DNA from: Rhizopus arrhizus
Taxonomy: Eukaryota; Mucoromycota; Mucoromycetes; Mucorales; Rhizopodaceae
Length of the DNA stretch: 64,000 nt
Direction: 5' to 3'
Assembly: GCA_024220505.1 (NCBI GenBank)
Contig: JAKZZE010000022.1
Location: 744,001 to 808,000 of the forward strand
The position numbers were made by a program, and so were the translations under genes. Shown here in pieces: positions 54,660 through 64,000 of this stretch; the stretch's first letter is position 1, and each line of letters opens with the position of its first letter. The notes below the pieces were generated by a model that ran no database searches, was not told the origin of the DNA, and worked only from the letters and a program-made list of their open reading frames with translations.

Positions 54660-56110
54660 TTTTTTTTAGTTAGAAAAAAAAACACGAGTTAGACAATGTA
54701 GACCCTCCTGATTTGGTCTGGCTTTTTAAATTAAAAGTGATTGATGATAAGCCTACATTTTAGCATATGTAGACAAATGTTAGACGCGCCATTCCTGTTC
54801 AAGGCTCTTTGTCAGCTTCTACAAACAACTGCAAAGAAGAGGTAAGTTGACAAGTCATTCTGTCTGATCAATTTTTTTTTCATTTACCCTTTCGAATATA
54901 TAATGTAGTGTGAACTGTACGTAACTGAAGGCAAAAACCAATACCACTTGTCTACACCGTCCAGTCAAGCTGAGAATTCGCACAAGCCAAAATTGCGAAA
55001 AACCCAACTTGAAGCATTGAAAAAAATATTTCACTTTGGCACAAATGAATATCAAGCATGCAAAAACGAACAAAAAGCTAACAAATCACTCTGATCACTA
55101 AATTTGGTTGGCTGTTTGATTTTTTTTTTTGTTGGGCGATGTGCCTTTTGACACATTCAATCAAATGCTTTGGACGTTCAAACCTGATAATAGCTTGACA
55201 CCTCAATCAGAAGCATTTTTAGAAATCATCAAACATAGTCTTTGTTCCTTTCACTTATTCTGTCGAACCGTGCCTGAGTTTGTACAGAATCATAAAAGAA
55301 CTCACTTTGTTGAAAATATTATCCCATCTTTACTAGCTTTGACAAAAATTACTGGATTCATTGCATTCAAATGGGAGGGAAGAAAAAAAAGAGAGAGAGA
55401 TAGAGAGGAATGTAATCTTTGTATTGGTATTTTTTCTGTAAGTGTGAAACCCCATATTTATCCTCAAAATGCCAGAATCTGGAGGACTATGATTATGATC
55501 ATCGTTCTGCCCCTTCTAACAAGCTTATTGATACTATTGGTAGCGAAGAAGCTCATATTATTTAATTTTATTTTTATGTCAATAAAGTTGTATCTCTGTC
55601 ACTCTAGTGTGATACAGACTTCAAGAGATACTATTTTCATTTTCTTTAAAAAGCTTAGGGTATTACAACTGCATTTGTTTTGAGTATTCGGCCCGTATTG
55701 GTATGAAACAGTAGCATGATCTGATGTACTCTTACATCAAATTAAACAGCTTTATAAAAAAAATTGTCTAAGCATTACATTGGTTTATATATTCAAGGAA
55801 CCGATTCTGTTTACAACACAGAAAAATAAATTAAAAAAGCATATTGAATAAATATAACAAGAAAGGTTTTTTTTTTATCATTATGGACAATAGAGGGTTC
55901 ATTCTTCTTTTTTTTGTTGCGGAAGCTAAGAATGAAGGAGGTGATGTGCTTACAGAAGAGCATTGGGCGAAGGTTAAAATCGATATTCGAAGCAATCCAC
56001 TGGATAAGGAGATGAAGCTCACGCCTCGTATCGTTGCAGCCTGTTCAATGGTTACTGTCAGCAATTGTCGAGGCATAATCAGGCACTCAAAGGTATTATG
56101 AGACAAATAT
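54660..56110 (+). pseudogene. Unrecognised spliced or decayed gene inside the composite
   Basis: Open pieces: 54778-54840 joined to 54909-55094 by a good intron (CELYVTEGKNQYHLSTPSSQ, KLRKTQLEALKKIFHFGTNE); 55129-55370 (GDVPFDTFNQMLWTFKPDNS, FVENIIPSLLALTKITGFIA); about 55440-55566 (ETPYLSSKCQNLEDYDYDHR then SAPSNKLIDTIGSEEAHII); 55910-56098 (EAKNEGGDVLTEEHWAKVKI, MKLTPRIVAACSMVTV). The order could reflect one gene with several introns and one or more breaks. I do not recognise a family. Position between LINE debris and the right inverted arm suggests it is either the cargo or the original gene of the composite. Confidence 0.4.
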
Positions 56111-56432
56111 ATCAACAACGAAGTAGGATTGAAATGATCATAAAGTATCTAAAAAAGCGATCTCACACCATCTAATTTTAATACCCTATATTTTTTTAGA
56201 CTTACTGACCAGGTATTGCATGTGTCAGAAATAAAAAGCATGTACTATAAGAACCTCAAAAATCCGCAAATTAATTTTAATGAAAACTGCAAATTGAATG
56301 ATTTTGAACAGCTAATTGAAATCTTCAAAATCTGTCCCAACTTGATCTTGCGTTCACTGTAAACGGAATTTTTATTTGCGACAATTGACATTTATTTTTT
56401 TCAAAGCGACCAATTCCACCGTTCGCACTGTA

Positions 56433-57269
56433 TTATTTGACAGTAATCAGATTTGATTTCTTTATGGCTTTTTGTTATTTTTTTCATTCTAGATTTATGC
56501 TTCATGTCGATACCAATCATCACTTGAGAGTATTCGATGATTGAAAAGAGAGTATGGTGAGTTTATGAATCATAAAATAGGGGAATTGCCATTTGACCGC
56601 AGGATATATTAAACAAGGTAACAAAGAGAAATAAAGATTACATTCAATGTACTCCTGATAATAGAAGTATTAAACATAATAAAAAAAAGGGGAGGGGGTA
56701 AAGAGAGACATTTGCTTAAATTCATTAGGAGTTCTGTAGTCTAATGATTTACTGTTCAACATCTCTTCTTCAAACTTAAGATATCAAGCTTATTTATTAG
56801 ATGATTTTTATTCGATTCGCCTTGTACAAACATGCATTCATAAAGTACGCTTGGTATTTTCATTTCAAGATGGATAAAATCACTCATGTAATACTATTAT
56901 GTTTGTGACGTCAATAAACAGCTCAAAGATGATAAAATAAACTACTGCATCTTTATCCAAAGGCACTTTATGAAAATGATTGTCCTTGTAAATCTTAATG
57001 TTACTACGAATCAAACAATATACATGAAGACTACAGGATTCAACCATCCTTTAGAGCATTCTATAAAATAAAACTAAAACACAGCCAGGATTCATTTGAT
57101 AAATGCCACACTCTTTTTACATTAAACCCAAAACACATCCAGACTATATCAAGGAAAACTACTGTAAACTCAATTCATTCTTTTCAAAAAAAAAAGTCCA
57201 AAGCGGTTAATCATTCAAGAATAACAATCGAATTCTATCCTCTTCATTCTTCCCTTTAGTTTACACTGT

Positions 57270-57312
<43 letters not shown>

Positions 57313-59169
57313 ATTCAATTTACTAAGGTATTTTATCAATTCTCACACAACAACACAACATATTTTAATTATTGCCGGAAAGCAGCAATCTTCACTGGTA
57401 GTGCTTTTCTGCTGTATCTAATGATATTCCTTTTCTCTTGCATAGGATGTCAGCGTACGATATTGAAGGTTATTAAGAATGGGTTTAAACATACGATTTA
57501 TGATATCAAGTTTATAAGAAAATCTCTAATCGCTTTTAATAGCCTTTAAGTTTTATTTATTGTTTCTTCTTTATCTGATCCTCATCTGAGTATGCTATCA
57601 TTTGAAAAGAATATAAAAATATATCCACTGTTTCCTATGTGTCTGGTCTTTGTCGGGCTTCATTACTCTTATATTTGAATTCCACACCACTTCCTTGTAA
57701 AGTATATAAATAGATCAATACTAATTAGAGCTATGCCACGGAGGATTTTGATTTTTATGAATTGGACAAGAGTCATTGTTTAAAAAATCATATCCTCGTC
57801 TATAAATATGTAGCTATTTAACATTCAATCTATACTTGTTGAACCTATCATCAATGCACATGTACATTCTTTGAGAGAGTTGCTTTCTTTTATAAATCTC
57901 ACAGATTTGGTAAAATCAGAATTTAAAAGAGCAAATTCCCTTTTTGAGATAATTCTCCGACATGCATGTTGATGCTATATTCAACTATTCACACAAGGAA
58001 CAGAAACCTTGGTATTAAACAATTTCTTTTGCAATAAAGTATCTTAACCTAGCTTATATTCGAAAAAAAAAATATCTGCCCATTATGAATAATTAGAAAT
58101 TAGTGTCTCTCTTTCAATTTTTTTTTAATTTCTACTTTTATAAAACAGAAAACTCTATTAAAAAAAAAAACTCCTCATTTCCCATTGTTGGCATCCTGCA
58201 CGTTTTTCTTTATCTAAGCCTTGTAATGCTGTTCTTACCCAATTACAAATAGATAGCAATATTTTCTTTTAAATGTCATAGGAGCAGTGGCCGTCTCTTT
58301 CTCTAGTGTAAATGGAAAGGACCGATAGGTCGTATACTGACAAGGTCGACCAATTTTTCGTGTTTCAAAATAGACTATATGCTATATTTGAGCAGCGCTA
58401 TTGCTATAAACGGAACCGTGTTTGTATTGTTTACCAATCGACGGGGTTTTTTGTTTTAAAAACGAAATGTGTTATTTTCTTTTCAATAGACACAATCCAT
58501 TCAATTTGAATGGCTCGTCTCTGTTTAAATATCATTTCATTGTTTGGATTGCTTTTATCAACCTTCAAGTAATTTACAACTCTGGCACTCTTCAATTTCA
58601 TCATTGTAAAAAGGGTAAACATTAGAGACAAAAGGGATTTCAGTTACACGAATATGGCACATGTGTACAAGCGATACAAAACAAGAAGCGCTTTGCATGT
58701 CCACCACGTTCATTTAACCTAAAGGTTAGATGGCGGATGTTCGTTTTTGGAAGTCAATGTAACTTGCTCTGCTTGTCTTTACCGTTTTTTGTTTTGAGCA
58801 GTCGCTTTCTGTAACTAAAAAGAGCAGAAAACAGAAAAATAAATAAGGATGTATAGTCATAACTTTGAAAACAACCAGTCTTATTTTTTTCACAGACGCA
58901 ATGGCAATTGTAATACCGAAAATGAATTAGAATAATTAGGGCCAAAACATACCTTACACTACGTTGATAGTAATACTGGTTTGTCTGTTTTCTACTCAAT
59001 GCCAATTATGGTGATTTTAAACTTAAAAATAGCATTGAAATGATTCTAGTGTAACATGCACACGCATATATATAATGCTACTCTCTGCTTCAGTGATGTA
59101 GTTATCTTACTTTTTTTTTACTCAAGCTAGAAAAAATATACACTTTCCTTTTATCTTTCCATTCATTTC
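56433..59169. other. Intergenic, no gene recognised
   Basis: AT-rich stretch with a T-run of about 38 nt at 57273-57310. Open frames at 58312-58631 have no recognisable content. The last few hundred bases must include the chitin deacetylase promoter; no specific element was identified. Confidence 0.5.
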
Positions 59170-60769
59170 ATGCTTATCACAAATTCGGTCCTCTTACTTG
59201 CCGCTGGTGCTGCTCAGGTTTATGCTGCTACTTCCACCAGTAGCAATTATCTTCCTCAATTCTCTCCTAGTTTCCCTAAAATTAAGAAAGCTAGCGGCGT
59301 CGTCTCCTCTTATAATGCCGGTCCATATGATACCAGCTCCAAATTATCCACTGAAACATTGAAGGGATACCCCGAGCCCTGGTCATCTCCCGACACTTCT
59401 CATCCTGAAATCAAGGCTGTTTACAAGAAAATCAACTGGTCCAAGGTTCCCAAGGCTCCCGTAAGAAAGCAAAAGTCCAATGGCGATTGGGAGTTTGATA
59501 GCGATGGTGATGATGATCCATACTGTTGGTGGTCAGACACGAACTGTGTCAAACCCAAGGCTTCTTACTTGCCTCCTGATATTTACGAATGTCCAAAGAA
59601 AGGCGATTGGGGTCTTACTTATGATGACGGACCATTCAACAAGCTTGATTCTGATGACGAAGGCGCTTCAAAAGAAAATCCCTATGCAGAACCCGCACTT
59701 TACAACTTTTTGGCCAAGAGAAACCTCCATGCTAATCTTTTCGTAAGCTAGACGTCTCTTTTTTTAATTTTTCGTACTAAACCCTCTTTAGTATATTGGT
59801 TCTAATGTAGTCACTTACCCTGCTGCAGCCAAGCGTGCGTTGAACAACGGTCATCAACTCTGTGTTCACACTTGGTCTCATCCAGTCATGACCACACAAA
59901 GTAACATTAAGGTCGTCGCTGAATTATACTGGACCCTGAAAGCCATCAAAGAGGCTACTGGCGTGACTCCCAAATGCTGGCGTCCTCCTCAAGGTGACGT
60001 GGATGATCGTGTGCGCTCAATTGCATGGCAAATGGGCTTAAGAACTGTTCTTTGGAATGAAGATTCAAATGACTGGAATATGCCTGATAATGACAATGGT
60101 GGAACCCTCTCTCCCAAGAAGGTTGATGGATACTTTCAAAGCTGGATCAACGCTGAGAAGGCTGGAAAGTTCAAGACGGGTCTCGTTGTTCTTGAACACG
60201 AACTTAACCGCAAGACTGTAAACATGACAATGCATTGGTTGCCTACCCTCGAAAAGACTTTCAATATTGTCCCTGCCTTGAGCTGTAACGGAATCAGTCA
60301 ACCTTATTGGGAAACAAACTTTGTCTACCCTACAGATCACTCTGGATCCTCTGGTTCTTCTTCCTCTGGTTCTTCTTCTTCTGGTTCCTGTGTCTCTGGA
60401 TCCTATGGCTTAGGCAACGGCGATGGTTACAGTGGTTACTGCTGTGAAACCCAAGCCGATTGTCAAGACGATTGTATCAAGGGCAAGTGCAACGGCCCTG
60501 TCAACCCTAAGCCCACACCTAATTCATCATGTACTTCTGGATCCTATGGATTAGAAAAGGGCGATGGCTACAGTGGTTACTGCTGCAAGACTCAAGCCGA
60601 CTGTCAGGATGACTGTATCAGCGGTAAATGTAACGGTCCTACTGCTCCTTCTTCATCCTGTAAACCTGGCTCTAGAGGCAAGAGAAAGGGTGATGGTAAA
60701 GATGGATATTGCTGCTCTTCCAGTGATGACTGTCTCGAAACTTGTAGATCAGGCAAATGTGGTCTTTAG
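59170..60769 (+). CDS. Secreted chitin deacetylase with three C-terminal Cys-rich modules
   Basis: Exons 59170-59742 and 59792-60769 give 516 aa. A signal peptide covers about residues 1-20 (MLITNSVLLLAAGAAQVYA). The NodB/CE4 domain carries all motifs: TYDDGP (150-155, catalytic base and metal Asp), HTWSHP (His217, His221 metal ligands), RPPQGDVDDR, DSNDW and the late LEHEL His. The enzyme removes acetyl groups from chitin to give chitosan, a main wall polymer of Mucorales. After a Gly/Ser linker come three similar 36-38 aa modules, for example GSYGLGNGDGYSGYCC, QADCQDDCIKGKCNGP. They are probably carbohydrate-binding or wall-anchoring; no GPI signal is seen. Splicing joins ANLF to YIGSN across a 49-nt intron. 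Confidence 0.93.
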
Positions 60770-61049
60770 TTTCTTTGTACAAGAAGCGGATATTGTTTCT
60801 TAATAAATATGAACTCATTTTAAATAAAACGAAAAATTATATTTGACTAGTCCTTGGGCTTAAAAACCCGATTTGTGTTGAATACGCGATGCGATTCATG
60901 TGTATGTCAAAATAGATTGCAAGGACGTTGTATAAGAGCTTTTCTTTATGTATTTTAATGCCGCAGAAAAAATTAGATCTCAAAATATTCTGTCAAGTCA
61001 CGAACTTTGAAAAATATTGTATTTCCTTCAACTTACATTAATAAAACAA

Positions 61050-62285
61050 ATGATCTCAACGCAGCAAGCAAAATTACCAAGTGTACTTCGCTTGATATCT
61101 GCAGTAAAGTATTCAACAGCAGCAAATCCTATCCGCTTAGAATCTTCTCTAAAATATTGTAAAGATCTTACAAGGTAATAAAATAAATATTTAACTTTTG
61201 ACAGGCCAGACCCTAACAAATTCTTTTCCTAGACAGAGAGACTATGATGGATATTTATGCGTACCCTTTTACCCTTCTCATTTGAGAAACACACAGTATG
61301 CAATTCGAGCATTTAACATTGAGTTAGCATCGATTCGTGAAAACATTTCCAAACCAGAAATTGGAAAAATGAGAATGCAGTTTTGGAAAGACACTTTGGA
61401 TAAGATCTACGCTGTAATTTTTTTTTTCTTTAGAGACTCAAGATTATAAAAGTGAAATTAATTATTTATATTATAGGGTAAACCACCACAACAACCTATT
61501 GCTTTGGCTTTATCAGAAGCTTTAAAAGCATCAAAATTGTCAGCTATATGGATGAAACGAATCATTAATGAACGAGTAAGCTAGCAGAAAAAAACACTGT
61601 TGATATCAATGAAATAAAAACATATTAATTGTAGACTTCTAATCTGGATGATCATCAATTCATGACTATTAAAGATATGGAAAATTATGCTGAGAATACA
61701 CAATCTAGTTTATTATATCTGCAGCTTGAATCATTGGGAATTAAGGATGTTAATGCAGATCATGCTATTAGTCACATAGGAAAAATGATTGGTATAGCAA
61801 CTTTTCTACGTGCTTTGCCATTCCATGTTAGTCAAAAACGATTGGTTTTACCAGCTGAAATTACAGCAAAGGTAAGGATGATGTTTCCACTTGTGAACGT
61901 TTGAAAATATTGTACGATCACTCTAAAGCCAATCAAAATTATAGTACGATGTATCCCAAGAAAACGTGTTTCGTGGACAAGTTGATGGTATGGATGATGT
62001 TGTATATGATGTAGCCACTGCTGCTTATGATCAATTGCTGACGGCTAGATCGCTACTCAAGTCCATCCCTGACGAGGCTTTCCCAGTGTTATTATCAGCG
62101 GTAAGCCAGGTCGCATAAAGTTTTTATCTCTTATTTAGACTGACATTCCTGAATAGGTCCCTTATGTAAAATATTTAGAAAATCTTGAAAAAGTCAACTT
62201 CAATCCATTTGATCCTTTGCTGCAAAAGAAAGATTGGAAAATGCCCCTTGTTTTGTGGAAATCTTATAGATCAAAAACAATATAG
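61050..62285 (+). CDS. NDUFAF6-like mitochondrial complex I assembly factor (6 exons)
   Basis: Exons 61050-61174, 61233-61413, 61477-61575, 61635-61871, 61945-62100 and 62157-62285 give 308 aa. The protein has the squalene/phytoene-synthase fold of NDUFAF6: [95 protein letters not shown] and the basic end SYRSKTI. The Asp-rich prenyl-synthase motifs are not conserved, consistent with an assembly factor rather than an enzyme. Human NDUFAF6 is 333 aa and acts in early ND1 module assembly. A basic N-terminus fits mitochondrial import. The first intron uses the AG at 61231-61232, not the earlier one at 61203-61204, which would bring a stop. Confidence 0.9.
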
Positions 62286-62555
62286 ATACTTGATCTCTAA
62301 AATAATTTTCCCATCAATGGACTTCCCAATAATATAGATGCTCATCATTTTATGTTAAAATTAGAATTTACTATTTTTAAAATTGCATTATTCAGTCCAC
62401 TTTGCTAGTATGTTGTATTATGCTTTCAAATTTGCGTAAAATAGTTGGCAATTTTGAGTATAGGTTTCTGAGTATAAAAATGTAAGATGTCACAAAAATA
62501 AAAATCTGTTTGCCCAGTTCTCCTTCAAGCTTTTCCTCGACTAATAATACAGATA

Positions 62556-63146
62556 ATGCAAATAAAAAATGCACGTTCAGCTCTTATATCTAATTATGAG
62601 GTACTCAAACTTCTAGAAGAGAGCCAGGAGTTGCAAAAGCAAATTCAAAAGAATGATCCTTCCGTAGAATATCCAGAGAGTTTAAGAACAGTTCAATTTG
62701 AGGTAATTGACTTTTTTTTAAAACATGCTTGCTTCTGGACTTATTGTTTACGAGTAGTTGACAGAATATTTGAGGGAAACACCTGTAAATACACAATCAC
62801 CAGAACAAATCGCTGATTTCATGCAAGCCATTTCTCACTATAATCTGACAAAAGCTGAAAAGTTGCAAATGTTAAATCTTAGACCAAAGAGTGCAGTTGA
62901 AATTTATTTGGTAAAAGAAGAAATAAATGGAGAGAAGGGGAAAAAAGAAGGATGATCGAGAAGGAAATATTAATCTACCTATCTTAGATTATAGAAGAAT
63001 GTGAAGAGCGTTTTGGAGAGGAGGATTTAGAAAATATGTTGAACGCAATTCTACAAACAATACCAAGAGACGATGATGAAGTTATGGAAGGAGAGGAGGG
63101 AGAAGAGGCAGAAGGATATGATGAAGGCGAAGTGGTAGAAGAGTAA
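62556..63146 (+). CDS. RPC17: RNA polymerase III subunit RPC17/CRCP (Rpc17)
   Basis: Exons 62556-62702, 62758-62910 and 62988-63146 give 152 aa. It has the conserved start NARSALISNYEVLKLLEE, the HRDC-like core TKAEKLQMLNLRPKSAVEIY and the segment IIEECEERFGEEDLENMLNA, followed by an acidic tail. In the family this protein pairs with RPC25 as the Pol III stalk, needed for initiation with TFIIIB. Length is typical (human CRCP 148 aa). The gene lies 270 bp after the NDUFAF6-like gene in the same direction. Confidence 0.93.
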
Positions 63147-64000
63147 AGAGCAAAAAAAAAAAAAAAGTTTGCATATATAGAGTTTCCAACGTACAGGCAT
63201 TTATACAAATAAAGATGCTGAGTTTTACATCCATTATTATATACCTGGTGTTTTGTTGTGTTAGAAAATCAAGTATAATATGATGTGAGGTTTATTTTTA
63301 TGTATTTATCAGAGTATTTCGTTAACACTTTCCAGATTTTACTAGACTATTTCTCTTATTCTCTTGTTTATATTGTGTGTGTGTTTTTTTTTAGAAAACG
63401 ATAATAAGAAATAGCACTGTTCTGCCTTTCTTCAATTACTATTTCCGTTACAGATAAGCAGTGTTGTTTAAGAGCATACAGTCAGCAATGATCTAGTCAA
63501 TAGGCTATGAACGCTTTCTTTTGTTATATTTGTTTTTGCTTTACGTTGTAAAAAGGATACCTTATTTTAAAACTTACTGTTTTGGTAGACAATTCCCCTA
63601 AAACAGTATAATTCGCGTGTTCAACTTAAATATTATTTTGAAAAAGTGATTTTGAAATTAATTGCTTATAATCTAACCGTATTCAGCGAGATGAATTTAA
63701 TGTCGGTAACTTCTCTAAGACTTCATGTCGAATGCAGATGTATAAAAGGAAAAAAAAGAAACACGGATAGTACTACCTTCTTGTTTCTCTACTTTTAAGA
63801 ATCTCTAATTCTCTAAAGCATAACTTAATTAATCGTTATTTAACATCTGTAACTGATGATAATTATGAAATCGATAGTGGCCAGTAAAAGGTGTTTTTTA
63901 GTAGTAAGGAATCAAACCAAGATACTGCAAATATGACATTCTACTCTTGTAGGCAAGAGCGCAGCTCTATAGGATGCGTGGAATTGGGTTATTCCATTCG
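63147..64000. other. Intergenic, no gene recognised
   Basis: AT-rich downstream flank of RPC17; AATAAAG at 63209 is a likely poly(A) signal. Near 63940-63985 a short GC-richer stretch contains AGAGCTGCGCTCTTG (reverse strand), not enough for an RNA gene. The window ends without another gene start. Confidence 0.5.

Larger units (their letters stand above)
50223..56432. mobile_element. Composite bounded by about 180-bp inverted repeats
   Basis: The left arm (50223-50395) and right arm (56250-56432, inverted) both begin TACAGTGCGAACGGT. They match best from AAAATTCCGTTTA inward through GTGAACGCAAGATCAA, GATTTTGAAGATTTCAATTA and TTTGCAGTTTTCATTAAAA. The 6.2 kb between them holds tandem LINE 3' ends, a smaller element with related ends (51295-52807), LINE ORF1 remains and an unrecognised decayed gene. 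It may be one DNA transposon invaded by LINEs, or two related short elements in opposite orientation. No intact transposase was recognised. Confidence 0.65.

Noticed and set aside
58312..58631. Open frames upstream of the chitin deacetylase gene
   Set aside because: Phe/Ile-rich, no domain, overlapping on both strands; typical of random AT-rich DNA.
61198..61232. Early acceptor site for exon 2 of the NDUFAF6-like gene
   Set aside because: Using the AG at 61203-61204 leads to an in-frame stop; the AG at 61231-61232 restores the conserved [10 protein letters not shown] block.
63930..63990. Possible minus-strand tRNA near the window end
   Set aside because: The AGAGC and CTCTT/AAGAG pairs leave a 6-nt loop and no T-arm could be found.

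Overview
The window reads as AT-rich nuclear DNA of an early-diverging fungus, most likely Mucoromycota (Mucorales-like). Genes carry short GT-AG introns of about 50-90 nt, often with CTAAC-type branch points. Conserved eukaryotic genes are mixed with Ty3/gypsy, Tc1/mariner and LINE debris, and homopolymer A/T runs are frequent. The lineage is inferred from gene content and style; no species-level marker was identified.

Layout. 1.3-4.5 kb: a tight head-to-tail trio (meiotic HOP2, complex III assembly factor UQCC2/Cbp6, prolyl hydroxylase OGFOD1/Tpa1). 5-13 kb: transposon graveyard with a decayed DDE transposase, a chromodomain tail of a chromovirus with its LTR start, three tandem-repeat patches and an apparently intact Tc1/mariner element. 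13.1-19.6 kb: a complete Ty3/gypsy element on the minus strand, inserted 10 bp upstream of a tRNA-Lys(CTT) gene, with a different solo LTR nested in its 5' LTR. 19.7-21.4 kb: further LTR fragments. 21.5-26.6 kb: a LEA-like (DUF3659/DUF6987-type) gene with an 18-19-copy heptad array, followed by four small paralogous genes that share an almost invariant amphipathic C-terminal tail after unrelated disordered regions. 28-32.4 kb: TM2-domain, hypothetical and Tubby-domain genes, all minus. 34.5-46.7 kb: two kinesin-4 genes flanking a BMT5-like rRNA methyltransferase. 46.9-48.3 kb: a GATA-like/PHD zinc-finger regulator. 50.2-56.4 kb: a composite repeat region bounded by long inverted repeats, holding LINE fragments and an unrecognised decayed gene. 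59.2-63.1 kb: secreted chitin deacetylase, NDUFAF6-like complex I factor and RNA polymerase III subunit RPC17/CRCP.

The housekeeping genes are not an operon or biosynthetic cluster. The strongest candidate for something undescribed is the tail-motif family at 24.4-26.6 kb beside the LEA-like gene: one tail design is carried on acidic, basic and glutamine-rich disordered regions in alternating orientation, suggesting a self- or co-assembling protein set. The retroelement/tRNA arrangement and the inverted-repeat composite at 50-56 kb are the main mobile-DNA findings. Exon boundaries were deduced by eye from splice signals, reading frame and family conservation.
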